This document shows, one piece after another, positions 33,327 through 41,814 of a stretch of DNA of 64,000 bases. Source of the DNA: Kibdelosporangium persicum (GTDB lineage: Bacteria; Actinomycetota; Actinomycetes; Mycobacteriales; Pseudonocardiaceae); assembly GCF_013280595.1 (NCBI RefSeq), contig NZ_JAAATY010000014.1:161440-225439 (forward strand), given 5' to 3'. A program made the position numbers and the translations under genes. Numbering within the stretch: position 1 is the stretch's first letter; the number at the start of each line of letters is the position of its first letter. The notes below the pieces were generated by a model. That model ran no database searches and had not been told where the DNA came from. It saw nothing but the letters and a program-made list of their open reading frames with translations.

Positions 33327-33657
33327 CCACGCCAGCCGGCCTAGCGTTGGTCAGTGAAGGTGGAAATGGGGACGGCCGGCTGTGTCGAAAAGCGTCTCGG
33401 CGCGATTCACGCCAGGCTGGCCCCTGCTCGGGGCCGAGGGTGCATGGCCGCTCCTTGATCAGTTCGTGCCCGCTGGGGTGGTCGCCCGATGAACCTTGGC
33501 ACCGGGCCACGGGCGCGTCTGTGAAATCGGCCGCACAACCGTGTCAACTTCTGGGCGGAGTTGACAGGAAACTGTCCAGAAAACGGTCTGCTTTTCGCCC
33601 GGTTCGTGGGGCATCCTCTGCGTCAAGAGGGAGCACAATCGCGGACTGGGCACGGGC
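33327..33657. other. Intergenic region without a confident gene
   Basis: About 330 bp before the sigma-like gene. The ORFs on both strands are short, show no domain and lack a good ribosome site. It presumably contains the promoter for 33658. Confidence 0.5.
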
Positions 33658-34344
33658 ATGCGAATCGACCAACCGGGGCATCGGGTCCTCCTTCGTGTCA
33701 TCACGGAGCCGGACCTGCGGTTTCGCGCGACCGTGGACGGCTACGCGCGCCGCTACACCCTGGATCGCGACGATCTTTACCAGGCCGCCAGCGAACGGCT
33801 GCTGCGCCAGCGCGGCGTCGTGCCGGATCACGAAGGGCTGCGCGGCTGGCTGGAACGGTGTGTCAACTTCACCGCGCTCGACATGATCAAGGACCGGGCC
33901 CGGCAGCCGATGGTGATGAGCGACCTGCCGGAGCCGCCGGACCCGCGGCCGTCACCGGCCACCGACTCGGTCGGCTGGGAGCAGTGGCTGGCCGGGCGGC
34001 TGGACCGGGCGCTGACGCGGGACCAGGTGCGTGCGGTGCTGGCCCTGGTCCGCGATCCCGACCTGGGGCTGCGGGAACTGGCCAAGGTGACGAACAAGAG
34101 CTACGCGGGCGCGCGGCAGTTGAAGTCCCGCGCGCTGGCCAAGCTGGGCAGGCTGATCGGGCTGACCGCCGCGGAGCGGGCCGCCTACCGGGGCCTGCGC
34201 AAGGGCGAGGGGGTGGCTGAGGCGGCCCGTCGGCTGGGCATCGACGCGATACAGGTCGATCGCCTGCGGCGAGCCGCCTCGGTCAAGATCCGCCGGTTCC
34301 TGTCGTTCGATGCCAGCGGATCCCGTAAGCAAGGCCGGGCGTGA
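33658..34344 (+). CDS. Atypical sigma-factor-like DNA-binding protein
   Basis: 228 residues. The N-terminus resembles sigma region 2 ('FRATVDGYARRYTLDRDDLYQAASERLLRQRGVVPDHEGLRGWLERCVNFTALDMIKDRAR'). The middle resembles a region-4-like helix-turn-helix ('LTRDQVRAVLALVRDPDLGLRELAKVTNKSYAGARQLKSRALAKL'). A third helical segment ('LRKGEGVAEAARRLGIDAIQVDRLRRAASVKIRRFL') looks like another HTH. The motifs are divergent, so it may be an ECF-like sigma factor or a sigma-derived regulator. Its last 62 nt overlap the opposing gene at 34283-35272. No ribosome site is evident at the ATG. Confidence 0.65.
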   Translation: MRIDQPGHRVLLRVITEPDLRFRATVDGYARRYTLDRDDLYQAASERLLRQRGVVPDHEGLRGWLERCVNFTALDMIKDRARQPMVMSDLPEPPDPRPSPATDSVGWEQWLAGRLDRALTRDQVRAVLALVRDPDLGLRELAKVTNKSYAGARQLKSRALAKLGRLIGLTAAERAAYRGLRKGEGVAEAARRLGIDAIQVDRLRRAASVKIRRFLSFDASGSRKQGRA

Positions 34345-35272
34345 GCTCGTGGAACGAGGTGTGGATCTCGCCGGCGGCGTCCAGCGGGATCGTCTCCCCA
34401 CGCGGTTGCGGGTCGTCGACGTCCCGCTGGAAGGCGTTGACCAGCCGCCAGATCCGCTCCGGCGGGCGCCGGACGTCGAACCGCACCCGCAGGTCGAACT
34501 CGGCGCAGCGGTGTTTGGGCACGCACACGTAGTGCGGCGCCATGGTCTTGTCCGGCCTGATCCGGTACCGCAGCCCGATCTCGTGCGATTCGTGCCTGCG
34601 CAACGGTTTGGGCAGGGTGAGCCGGAAGCCGTAGCGGTCGGTGGACTCCATCGCGCGTGCGGTCAGCCGCCCGCCGTGGAACACGTCGATCTCCAGGTCC
34701 TCGTTGCGCGCCGGGCCGTTGCCGTCGAACGGCGCGGTCAGCGTGAGAGCCAGGTCGACGTGGTCGATCCGGTCGTGGTCGGCGACGATCCGGCGGAACT
34801 CGAACGCCTCGGGCGTGGGCTGGTCGAGCGCGAGGGTGACGCGCAGTTCCTCGGTGTGCCAGCCGGGCACCGGCTCGGCGGGCCGGAACTCGGTCAGCGG
34901 CGCGCCGGACCGGGCGATCTCCGCGAGGCGCTCGATGCCTTCGTCGATCCGGCGGCGGGCGGTGCGTTCGTCGCGGTTGAGCCGGTCGGCCACCAGCCTG
35001 ACCCGGTCCTTGTACAGCGGCAGCTGGTCGGACTGGTCGAGGGCGAACGCCGCGCGCACCGCGATCCGCAGGTCACCGGGCAGCTCGCCGGACCAGCGCC
35101 ACAGGCATTCCGCGACTTTGCGGCGCACGTCGACGGCGTGCTCGACGCCGTGTGTCCCGGTGGCCGTGCGCAGTGCGTCGCCGATCCGGGCAGCGATCGG
35201 CCCGGCCAGTATCCCGCGGCCTTTGCGCAACGCCTTCAAATCGGCGACGAGCTGTTCATCGCGGATGGTCAT
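34283..35272 (-). CDS. Actinobacterial protein of unknown function
   Basis: 329 residues with no membrane segment or signal. The N-terminal half is helical and Arg/Asp-rich ('EQLVADLKALRKGRGILAGPIAARIGDALR', 'DRVRLVADRLNRDERTARRRIDEGIERLAEIA'), a pattern seen in actinobacterial regulatory proteins with an XRE-like N-terminus. The C-terminal half is beta-rich ('ELRVTLALDQPTPEAFEFRRIVADHDRIDHVDLALTLTAPFDG', 'GLRYRIRPDKTMAPHYVCVPKHRCAEFDLRVRFD'). I recognise the type but no function. It overlaps the end of the opposing sigma-like gene by 62 nt, which suggests the two are co-inherited. Confidence 0.75.
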   Translation of the reverse strand: MTIRDEQLVADLKALRKGRGILAGPIAARIGDALRTATGTHGVEHAVDVRRKVAECLWRWSGELPGDLRIAVRAAFALDQSDQLPLYKDRVRLVADRLNRDERTARRRIDEGIERLAEIARSGAPLTEFRPAEPVPGWHTEELRVTLALDQPTPEAFEFRRIVADHDRIDHVDLALTLTAPFDGNGPARNEDLEIDVFHGGRLTARAMESTDRYGFRLTLPKPLRRHESHEIGLRYRIRPDKTMAPHYVCVPKHRCAEFDLRVRFDVRRPPERIWRLVNAFQRDVDDPQPRGETIPLDAAGEIHTSFHELTPGLAYGIRWHRTTGTGGS

Positions 35273-35440
35273 CCATCGACGTTAGCCCGCTTAGCGGCCA
35301 TTGTTCAAGCGTCACCCGAAAGGATCAAAGCAGTTTCCAGATAACGGTGGAAACCGGAAACTCCTTGTCGCTGCCCACCGGAGGAGAAGACGATACGAGT
35401 GCGGGTGAATTCATTTCTTTCTCCTCGAAAAGGGGCTGTG

Positions 35441-35626
35441 ATGAGAGTGTACTGCTCGCTTTCGGCGGTGGTCAGGTTCGCATTCTGGACGGTGCTCGCC
35501 GGGGTTGTTCTCGGCGTGCTGCTGGTGGGCGGGGGGACGACCGCGCAGCTCGGCGGCGACGTCGAGCGGGTCCAGTACGAGAGGGGGTGTGTCGCTGGTG
35601 CAAACGCATTATCTGCGGGCGGGTGA
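35441..35626 (+). CDS. Possible small single-TM protein (61 aa)
   Basis: The ATG at 35441 is preceded by AAGGGG. The product has one strong hydrophobic segment ('FAFWTVLAGVVLGVLLVGGG') and a polar tail with no known domain. Third positions are G/C-rich at the start but less so in the last ten codons. It may be a small membrane peptide or a chance ORF. Confidence 0.35.
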   Translation: MRVYCSLSAVVRFAFWTVLAGVVLGVLLVGGGTTAQLGGDVERVQYERGCVAGANALSAGG

Positions 35627-35736
35627 GTGCTGAGCCCCGATGAGTAGGCCGGCTTGGCGGGTCGGTCGGCCGGTCCCGGTCGACCGCCTGATCTCGTCGC
35701 GGTGGCCGGGAACGGGGCTTTCGGCTGACATGCCGG

Positions 35737-35762
35737 AACCCTTGTGGTCGCCCACAAGGGTT
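35737..35762. terminator. Hairpin terminator
   Basis: AACCCTTGTGG and CCACAAGGGTT form a perfect 11-bp stem with loop TCGC. It lies 18 nt beyond the stop of the DoxX gene and follows the small ORF on the other strand. Confidence 0.75.
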
Positions 35763-35779
35763 GGTGGCTTCCGGGAAGC

Positions 35780-36241
35780 TCAGCCACGGCGGCGGCGCAG
35801 CGCGGACACGGTCAGCGAGCCAGGGCCGACGACGGCGATGAGCAGGAAGATCCAGCTGTACAGCGCGGCCGGCTCGCCCCCGTTCTGCAGCGGCAGCAGC
35901 GCGAGCTCCTGGTGCACGACGAAGTAGGCGTACGCCATCGTGCCGGAGGCCAGCAGCGCGGCGGCCCGCGTGAAAACGCCGGCTCCGACGAGGACCGCGG
36001 TCACCACTTCGATCACCGTGGCGTAGAAACCAGGCCAGGAACCGAACTCCACGGCGGTTCCCGCGCCGTCGATGCCACCGAAGGCGCCGACGCCCATCAA
36101 ACCGTGGCACAGGAACAGGAACGAGACGACAACGCGGAACGCCGAGAGCGTGATGCCGGTCAGCTTGTCGTTCCGGGAAACGGTGTGGGCGGCAACGGTG
36201 TTGTCGGTGGCGGTCTGGCGGCGCAGGGTCTGCGTGGTCAT
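35780..36241 (-). CDS. DoxX-family membrane protein
   Basis: 153 residues with four TM segments: 'AFRVVVSFLFLCHGLMGVGAFGG' (with the DoxX 'F...HG' pattern), 'FYATVIEVVTAVLVGAGVF', 'AAALLASGTMAYAYFVVHQ' and 'YSWIFLLIAVVGPGSLTVSALRRRRG'. The 'QNGGEPAALYSWIFLLIAVVGPG' segment is typical. Relatives include mycobacterial DoxX, part of a membrane oxidoreductase complex linked to thiol and oxidative stress, and quinol-oxidase-associated proteins. The ATG at 36241 has GGAAAG upstream. No SodA- or SseA-like partner is adjacent. Confidence 0.87.
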   Translation of the reverse strand: MTTQTLRRQTATDNTVAAHTVSRNDKLTGITLSAFRVVVSFLFLCHGLMGVGAFGGIDGAGTAVEFGSWPGFYATVIEVVTAVLVGAGVFTRAAALLASGTMAYAYFVVHQELALLPLQNGGEPAALYSWIFLLIAVVGPGSLTVSALRRRRG

Positions 36242-36425
36242 TGGTCTTTCCTTCCGGATGGCCCGTCTGGGGTGTCTCTCTCTTGCCTGACACCTAGGCG
36301 TCGAGCGGCCGGCGCCCGGATCGACATCCGGCCCGGACATCTTTCCAAGATTTTTTGGCGAGGCTCTGACCAGCGCTTGGCCGGTCCGGGATGTGGTCAG
36401 GCCGGAACCCCGTAAGCTGCCCCGC

Positions 36426-37436
36426 ATGCTTGGGCAGGCGCTCGACAGCCTTGAACAGTCAGTGCGGCAATGGGACCAGGACGGATACGAGGAGGCCATC
36501 CGGTCGGTCTGGGAGCACGCGCAACAGTCGGCTCCGGCCGAGTTGGACGCCGCGCTGCCCCGGATCGCGGGCCTGCTGGGCACGATGGCCGTCGACGCGG
36601 TCGGCCGGCTGCCGGTGCTGGGCGGTGCGTTGGTCGAACTGGGCGCGTCGCCTGCGCCGCTCGTCCCGATGGTCGTCACCGGGCTGGTCGACACGTTGCG
36701 GCGCGTCGGCACGCTGATAGAGACGTGGCCGAAGGGGGAGGAGCGGCCGGACTTCGACGGCGACGACTACGACGACACGGTGGCTGTCTTGTCGCGCACG
36801 CACACGGAGGAGGACGCGCACGCGATCGCTTTCGCGTGGTACTCGGTGGGCACGTGGATCGCGCCCGCGTTGGCCGTGTTGCAGTCCGGGGAGGTGCGGT
36901 CGGCACTGCCCAACCGCGATGTGCTGACCGGTCTGGTGGACCGGATCGGCCCGTTGCGTGAGGACCTCGGGTTCCTGGTCGAGCTGCTCGCCGTGCTCGA
37001 CAAGGAGCCTTTTGTCGTGCTGCACCGCCCGACCGGTCAGGGCTACGAGCTGACGGTCTCGGGCGTGGCGGGCAACTTCCAGTTGCAGACCCTGCTCGCG
37101 GCGACGTTGGTCGGCAAGGAGAGCGACGGCCTGATCCCCGGCACGCCGCCGGACCCGGCGTGGGTCGCCGCGGCCACTGACGGCGACCTCAAGCCGCCCG
37201 GCGGCATCGAAGGCCAGTTCAACCTGGTCGACCACACCGGCTCGTGGATCTGGGGCGAGGGCAGGCCCGCGGACATCCCGGTGGTCGACGGCCGCCGGGT
37301 GGTGCTGCTGGAGCCGCAGCCGTACGCGCGGAGCTGGTCGCCGGGGCGGCTGTTCGACCGGATGCGGCCCACGGTCCAACTGGACCGTATTCTGCCGTCT
37401 GCCGAGGTCGCGGCCTGGTTGACCCGGCTCGGCTGA
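36426..37436 (+). CDS. Actinobacterial protein of unknown function
   Basis: 336 residues, soluble, mostly helical in the first 130 residues ('LGQALDSLEQSVRQWDQDGYEEAIRSVWEHAQQ'), acidic 'DFDGDDYDDTVAVLSRTHTEEDAHAIAFAWYSVGTW' in the middle, and a mixed C-terminal part ending 'VQLDRILPSAEVAAWLTRLG'. No catalytic motif is recognised. It probably belongs to a family restricted to actinobacteria. Start choice between ATG 36426 and GTG 36393 is uncertain since neither has a clear ribosome site; the ATG is preferred for the amphipathic start of the protein. Confidence 0.7.
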   Translation: MLGQALDSLEQSVRQWDQDGYEEAIRSVWEHAQQSAPAELDAALPRIAGLLGTMAVDAVGRLPVLGGALVELGASPAPLVPMVVTGLVDTLRRVGTLIETWPKGEERPDFDGDDYDDTVAVLSRTHTEEDAHAIAFAWYSVGTWIAPALAVLQSGEVRSALPNRDVLTGLVDRIGPLREDLGFLVELLAVLDKEPFVVLHRPTGQGYELTVSGVAGNFQLQTLLAATLVGKESDGLIPGTPPDPAWVAAATDGDLKPPGGIEGQFNLVDHTGSWIWGEGRPADIPVVDGRRVVLLEPQPYARSWSPGRLFDRMRPTVQLDRILPSAEVAAWLTRLG

Positions 37437-37515
37437 GGCGGCCGGTGAGTTTTTGTCGGTGCCCGGGTCTTTACTGCGCGAGCTACCGTGATCCGACTGG
37501 GGGAAGGAGACACCG

Positions 37516-38472
37516 ATGACCGTCGAGACCGAATCCGTCGACTTCCTGCGGCAGGCAGATCCCTACCGGCGGGAACTGCTCGCGCACTGCTACCGGATGC
37601 TCGGCTCGGTCCACGACGCTGAGGACCTGGTGCAGGAGACGTACATCCGGGCGTGGAAGTCGTACGACAAGTTCGAGAAACGGTCGTCGTTGCGTACCTG
37701 GCTGTACCGGATCGCCACCAACGTGTGCCTGACCGCCCTGGACGGGCGTGAGCGGCGGCCGTTACCGGCGGGCCTGGGCAACCCGGAGAGCGACCCGTCG
37801 GGTCCGCTGCACGAGCAGAACGAGGTGCCGTGGCTGGAGCCGTTCCCGGACCGCGACGACCCGGCGTCGATCGTGGCCTCGAAGGAGAGCATCCGGCTGG
37901 CGTTGATCGCCGCACTGCAGCACCTGCCGCCCCGGCAGCGTGCCGTGCTGATCCTGCGTGACGTGCTGAAGTGGCGCGCCGCCGAGGTCGCCGACGCGCT
38001 CGACACGTCGACCGCGGCCGTCAACAGCGTGTTGCAGCGGGCCCGCGCGCAGCTCGACCAGATCTCGCCGAGCGAGGACAAGGTCAGCGAGCCGGACGAG
38101 GCCGGGCAACGCGAGCTGCTGGCCAAGTACGTGGCCGCGTTCGAGGCCAAGAACGTGCCGGAGATCGTCGCGCTGTTCACCAAGGACGCCGTGTTCGACA
38201 TGCCGCCGTACGCCGCCTGGTACCGCGGGCGGGAGAACATCGCCCGTCACCTGGAGAGCAGGTGCCCGGTCGGCCCGGGGGAGATGCGCCTCGTCCCGGT
38301 CTCCGCCAACGGCCAGCCCGGCTTCGGCACCTACTGGCTGCAGGACGGCGTGTACAAGGCGTTCAACCTGGTGGTGCTGACCGTGACCAAGGACGGCATC
38401 TCGCACTCGACGTCGTTCTTCGACCATTCGTTGTACGAGAAGTTCGGCTTACCGCTGGTGCTCACCGACTGA
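37516..38472 (+). CDS. ECF sigma factor, SigX5/TIGR02960-like, with SnoaL-like C-terminus
   Basis: 318 residues: region 2 ('HCYRMLGSVHDAEDLVQETYIRAWKSYDKFEKRSSLRTWLYRIATNVCLTAL'), region 4 ('LQHLPPRQRAVLILRDVLKWRAAEVADALDTSTAAVNSVLQRARAQL') and a SnoaL-like C-terminal domain ('AVFDMPPYAAWYRGRENIARHL'). It is a clear paralogue of the factor at 15227. GGAAGGAG precedes the ATG. No anti-sigma gene is adjacent; the C-terminal domain probably modulates activity. Convergent with the LAL regulator at 38501, with a shared hairpin over both stops. Confidence 0.9.
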   Translation: MTVETESVDFLRQADPYRRELLAHCYRMLGSVHDAEDLVQETYIRAWKSYDKFEKRSSLRTWLYRIATNVCLTALDGRERRPLPAGLGNPESDPSGPLHEQNEVPWLEPFPDRDDPASIVASKESIRLALIAALQHLPPRQRAVLILRDVLKWRAAEVADALDTSTAAVNSVLQRARAQLDQISPSEDKVSEPDEAGQRELLAKYVAAFEAKNVPEIVALFTKDAVFDMPPYAAWYRGRENIARHLESRCPVGPGEMRLVPVSANGQPGFGTYWLQDGVYKAFNLVVLTVTKDGISHSTSFFDHSLYEKFGLPLVLTD

Positions 38473-38504
38473 CCGGGCCGCCGGGTCTGAGCCTCGCCGG
38501 TCAG
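38469..38504. terminator. Bidirectional hairpin containing both TGA stops
   Basis: CTGACCGG (38469-38476) and CCGGTCAG (38497-38504) are perfect 8-bp arms. The left arm contains the TGA of the sigma factor gene and the right arm, read on the minus strand, contains the TGA of the LuxR gene. Confidence 0.65.
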
Positions 38505-41437
38505 GGCCGTAGGTCACCGATCAGGCCACGCTCGTGCGCGATGGACACGACCTCGGTGCGGTTCGCCGCGCCGAGCTTGGCCATCGCGCGGGACAGGTGC
38601 ACGCTCGCGGTCTTCTGGCTGATGTAGAGCCGTTCACCGACCTGCCTGTTCGTCAACCCGGACGCGACAAGTTTCAGCACGGCCAGCTCCCGTGGCGTCA
38701 GGTCGCTGATCGGCTCAGCGGCGGGTTGCCGACCCGGCAGGGAAATCCGGCTGCGGCGAGCCAGGTCGGTCACGGCCGCCCGCAACGGCCTGGCGCCCAG
38801 CCGGTCGGCCACCTCGTACGCGGCCACGAGCAACTCGGCCGCGCGGTCCCGGCTGCCGTCCGCCAGCAACAAGGAGGCCCAGCGCCATCGCGCCACGGCA
38901 CGCCAGTACTCCACCAGGATCGCCGGGCCGGTGGCCTCTTCCCACAACCGCACATCGTGGTGCCCGCGCAGCCGGCTCAGCTCGGCCTGCACCCGGGCGC
39001 GGAAGGCGATGACCTCAGGGTGGGACTCGTCGATGCCACGCCTGCCGGTCGCGCGTATCGGCATGATCGCGCTGACCCGTTCCACCAGTGCTTCGCCCTC
39101 GGCGACCGTGGCGGCAGCCGCCGCCTGGTCGGAGCGGCGACGGGCGTCTTCGGCGATGTCGCACAACGCCCAGAGGCTGATGCTCGTGGCCATCATCGCG
39201 TCCGTGACCGAACCCCTGGACATCGTTTCCATGTGACTGATCAAGGTGTCGATGTGGTCCACCGCCTGCCGGGGACGGCCTCGCCAGAGGGCGGCCTCGG
39301 CCTGACCGAGGTTGACGATCTCGCGGGTGAGCACGTCCTCGGTCTGCGCGGTCAGCGATTCGGCCCGCTCGTCGAGCGCCGCGAAGTCCCCCGACGCGGC
39401 GAGCACCCACAACGTCGGCGCGAGGACCCGTGCCCGTGCCACCGTGGGCGCCCCGGCGGTGTCCTGGCCTGCCGCCAGCGCGCCGGCCCAGTCGCCGTTG
39501 GCGTAGCGCATCACGACCCGTTCGAGCCGCGCGTCGATGCCGGACAGGTTCCACGGCAGGCCGACCTCGACCGAACGCTCGGCGATGAAGTCCATCATGC
39601 GCAGCGCGTTGGTCTTGTCACCGTGGATCCAGAGCGTGACCGCGTTGTTCTTGCGGGCGCGCAGCTCCACGTCGTAGGCGCCGATCGACGCGGCACGCTC
39701 GGCCGCGGCCGCTCCCATCCTGATGGACTCGGCCACATCGCCTTCCCATTCGGCGAACACGGCACGCGTGACCAGTGCGTCCACCTCGACCGCGGTGGCG
39801 CCGACCTCCCTGGCGTCCCGCAGCGCCTGTTCGGCGAGGGACTTCACCTCCGCCAGGTCGATCTGCCACGACCAGACCCAGGACCGGGCGGCCAGTGCCA
39901 GCACCTTCGCCCTGGTCTGGCCGGCCGGCCGGTCCCGGACCAGGTCCCAGGCCTCGTCGACGGTCTTCTGGATCTCCGATCCCCGGTCCTCCAGTGCGAT
40001 CAGGGCGAACGCGAGCTGGTGCCGGGTCTCCGCCCGCAGTTCGGGGTCGTCGAGCTCGTCGGCCAGGGCCACGGCGGCCCTGCTGTACTCCTCGGCACGT
40101 TCGACCTCGCCGGACGCGATCGACGCCCGGGCCGCCGCCCGCACCATCCCCAGCTCCGTCCGTCCGGTCAGCCGCTCGGGGTCCGGGACGGCCCGCCACA
40201 GCTCCAGTGCTTGTTCGACGTGCCGGAGCTTCTCGCCGAGCGCGCCCATCTTGCCTGCCTCGTCCGCGGCCTTGACCGATGCGACCAGCGCGCCGGGCAG
40301 GTCGTGGCTGCGCAAACTGTGGTACGCGAGCAAAGCGTTCGACGTGACGACCTGGGCGTATCCCGCGTGCAGCCGAACCCGTTCGCCGGGCAGCAGATCG
40401 TCGTACACCGCTTCACGCAACAACGCGTGCCGGAACGTGTAGCCGCCGTCGGCGGCGACGAGTACGTTGTGCTGCACCGTTTCCCGCAAGGCTTCCTCAA
40501 GCACGTCGTCCGGCAGGCTGGAAACTGTGCGCAGGCTTTCGTGCGTCACCCGTTGGCTGGCCACCGCCGCCGCGCGGACGACCTTGCGTGCGTCGCCGCT
40601 CAGCCGCTCGATCCTGGCCAGCAGCAGATCCGCCAGTCCTGCGGGCACTCCGGCGCCGTCGCCGTACGCCGCGGTGAGTTCCTCGCAGAAGAACGCGTTC
40701 CCTTCGGACCGCTTGGCGATCTTCTGGACAGTGGCGGACGGCAGCGTGCCGTCGGACAGCGCGTCGACCAGCTTCATCGCGTGCGCCTGGTCGAACGGCC
40801 CGAGCTCCATCAGCTCTACAGTGGACAGCCGGGACAGCTCGCCGAGCAACGGCCGCAACGGGTGCCTGCGGTGCAGGTCGTCCAGCCGGTACGTGCCGAC
40901 GATCAGGATGCGCTGCGTGTACAGCCGGGACACCAGGAAGAGGATGAGGTCGCGGGTGGACGCGTCGGCCCAGTGCAGGTCCTCGATCGCCAGCAGCACA
41001 GGGGTTTCCGCGGCGAGGTCGCTGAACAGGCCGTGCACCCCGTCGAAGAGGCGCAACTGCTCCATCGCGGGCTCGTTGGACTCCTCGGCGGGCGCCACCC
41101 CGGGCATCAGCCTGCTCAGCACCGCCCGCCGCGCGGCGACAGTCCGCTGGGCGGGTGTTAGCTGGCCGAGTGCCTCGACGAAGGGCAGGTAAGGCAGCCC
41201 TGCTTCGTCCACGTCGAGGCACCGGCCTGTGAACACGGTGGTACCGCCAGATCGTGCGGCCGCGACGAACTCGGTGAGCAGCCGCGTTTTCCCAACCCCC
41301 GCGTCCCCGCCTATCAGGACCGCGCCCGCCTGGCCTGCCGCGGCCGTGGCCAGGGCGGCCCGCAGCCGCGCCAGCTCGTCCTGCCGGCCGACCAACGCGA
41401 TCCCAGACCCGATCCGAGGCACACCGCATCGTGGCAT
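38501..41437 (-). CDS. Large ATP-binding LuxR-type regulator (LAL family)
   Basis: 978 residues from the ATG at 41437: 'LVGRQDELARLRAAL' leads into an AAA/STAND NTPase with Walker A 'GGDAGVGKT' (43-51) and Walker B 'PVLLAIEDLHWAD', then a long TPR-like helical region, and a C-terminal LuxR helix-turn-helix ('LTPRELAVLKLVASGLTNRQVGERLYISQKTASVHLSRAMAKLGAANRTEVV', about 913-965). LAL regulators of this size act as ATP-dependent activators of sugar use or secondary metabolism. No single target is obvious; the upstream glycosyltransferase and sugar dehydrogenase are candidates by proximity only. Confidence 0.92.
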   Translation of the reverse strand: MPRCGVPRIGSGIALVGRQDELARLRAALATAAAGQAGAVLIGGDAGVGKTRLLTEFVAAARSGGTTVFTGRCLDVDEAGLPYLPFVEALGQLTPAQRTVAARRAVLSRLMPGVAPAEESNEPAMEQLRLFDGVHGLFSDLAAETPVLLAIEDLHWADASTRDLILFLVSRLYTQRILIVGTYRLDDLHRRHPLRPLLGELSRLSTVELMELGPFDQAHAMKLVDALSDGTLPSATVQKIAKRSEGNAFFCEELTAAYGDGAGVPAGLADLLLARIERLSGDARKVVRAAAVASQRVTHESLRTVSSLPDDVLEEALRETVQHNVLVAADGGYTFRHALLREAVYDDLLPGERVRLHAGYAQVVTSNALLAYHSLRSHDLPGALVASVKAADEAGKMGALGEKLRHVEQALELWRAVPDPERLTGRTELGMVRAAARASIASGEVERAEEYSRAAVALADELDDPELRAETRHQLAFALIALEDRGSEIQKTVDEAWDLVRDRPAGQTRAKVLALAARSWVWSWQIDLAEVKSLAEQALRDAREVGATAVEVDALVTRAVFAEWEGDVAESIRMGAAAAERAASIGAYDVELRARKNNAVTLWIHGDKTNALRMMDFIAERSVEVGLPWNLSGIDARLERVVMRYANGDWAGALAAGQDTAGAPTVARARVLAPTLWVLAASGDFAALDERAESLTAQTEDVLTREIVNLGQAEAALWRGRPRQAVDHIDTLISHMETMSRGSVTDAMMATSISLWALCDIAEDARRRSDQAAAAATVAEGEALVERVSAIMPIRATGRRGIDESHPEVIAFRARVQAELSRLRGHHDVRLWEEATGPAILVEYWRAVARWRWASLLLADGSRDRAAELLVAAYEVADRLGARPLRAAVTDLARRSRISLPGRQPAAEPISDLTPRELAVLKLVASGLTNRQVGERLYISQKTASVHLSRAMAKLGAANRTEVVSIAHERGLIGDLRP

Positions 41438-41814
41438 AGTCCGCGGTCCGCCTTCCGCCGGTTCACACTGAGCCGAAACTGTCAGACCCCCGGTGTCGAA
41501 TGAGAAACAGGGGTTCCCCCGGTGACGGCTTTTGCCGCGGTTCGTGGCGGGAGGAACCGCCGCGCCGTCCTGGGGTCCCGGCTCGGTGAGGCGCCTGGTG
41601 AGGCGCTCGGTGGGCGCTGGTCGGGGCGCCATCGGCGACTGATCTCACGCGTTTCACGGGTCTCACGCGTCTCACGCGCGAGCCGCTCGCCCTCGGCGGC
41701 GGCCCGGTGCCGCGCGTGGTCGTCGGTGATGTACCTCAGCTGGGTCTCGGCCATGTTCCACATGACACCAAGACTCGGCGTAAGACCCCCTCCGGCACAT
41801 TGGGCAACTGAGCG
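41438..41814. other. Intergenic region with a short tandem repeat
   Basis: 377 bp between two minus-strand genes. A minus-strand ORF (41482-41754) with Arg/Glu-rich 'RETRETRETRE' exists, but no ribosome site or domain supports it. At 41643-41678 there are four copies of a 9-bp unit (TCTCACGCG, with one degenerate copy TTTCACGGG) that create this repetitive peptide. Confidence 0.45.
41643..41678. repeat. 9-bp tandem repeat, four units
   Basis: Units TCTCACGCG, TTTCACGGG, TCTCACGCG, TCTCACGCG in direct succession. A short microsatellite-like array; it could vary in copy number by slippage. Confidence 0.7.

Noticed and set aside
38534..41161. An 875-residue plus-strand ORF opposite the LAL regulator
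   Set aside because: The minus strand encodes a full LuxR-type regulator with Walker A and HTH. The plus frame is Arg/Gln/His-rich with no domain.
41482..41754. Small Arg/Glu-rich minus-strand ORF before the LAL gene
   Set aside because: Part of it is generated by the 9-bp tandem repeat, and no ribosome site is visible. I kept it only as a note in the gap entry.
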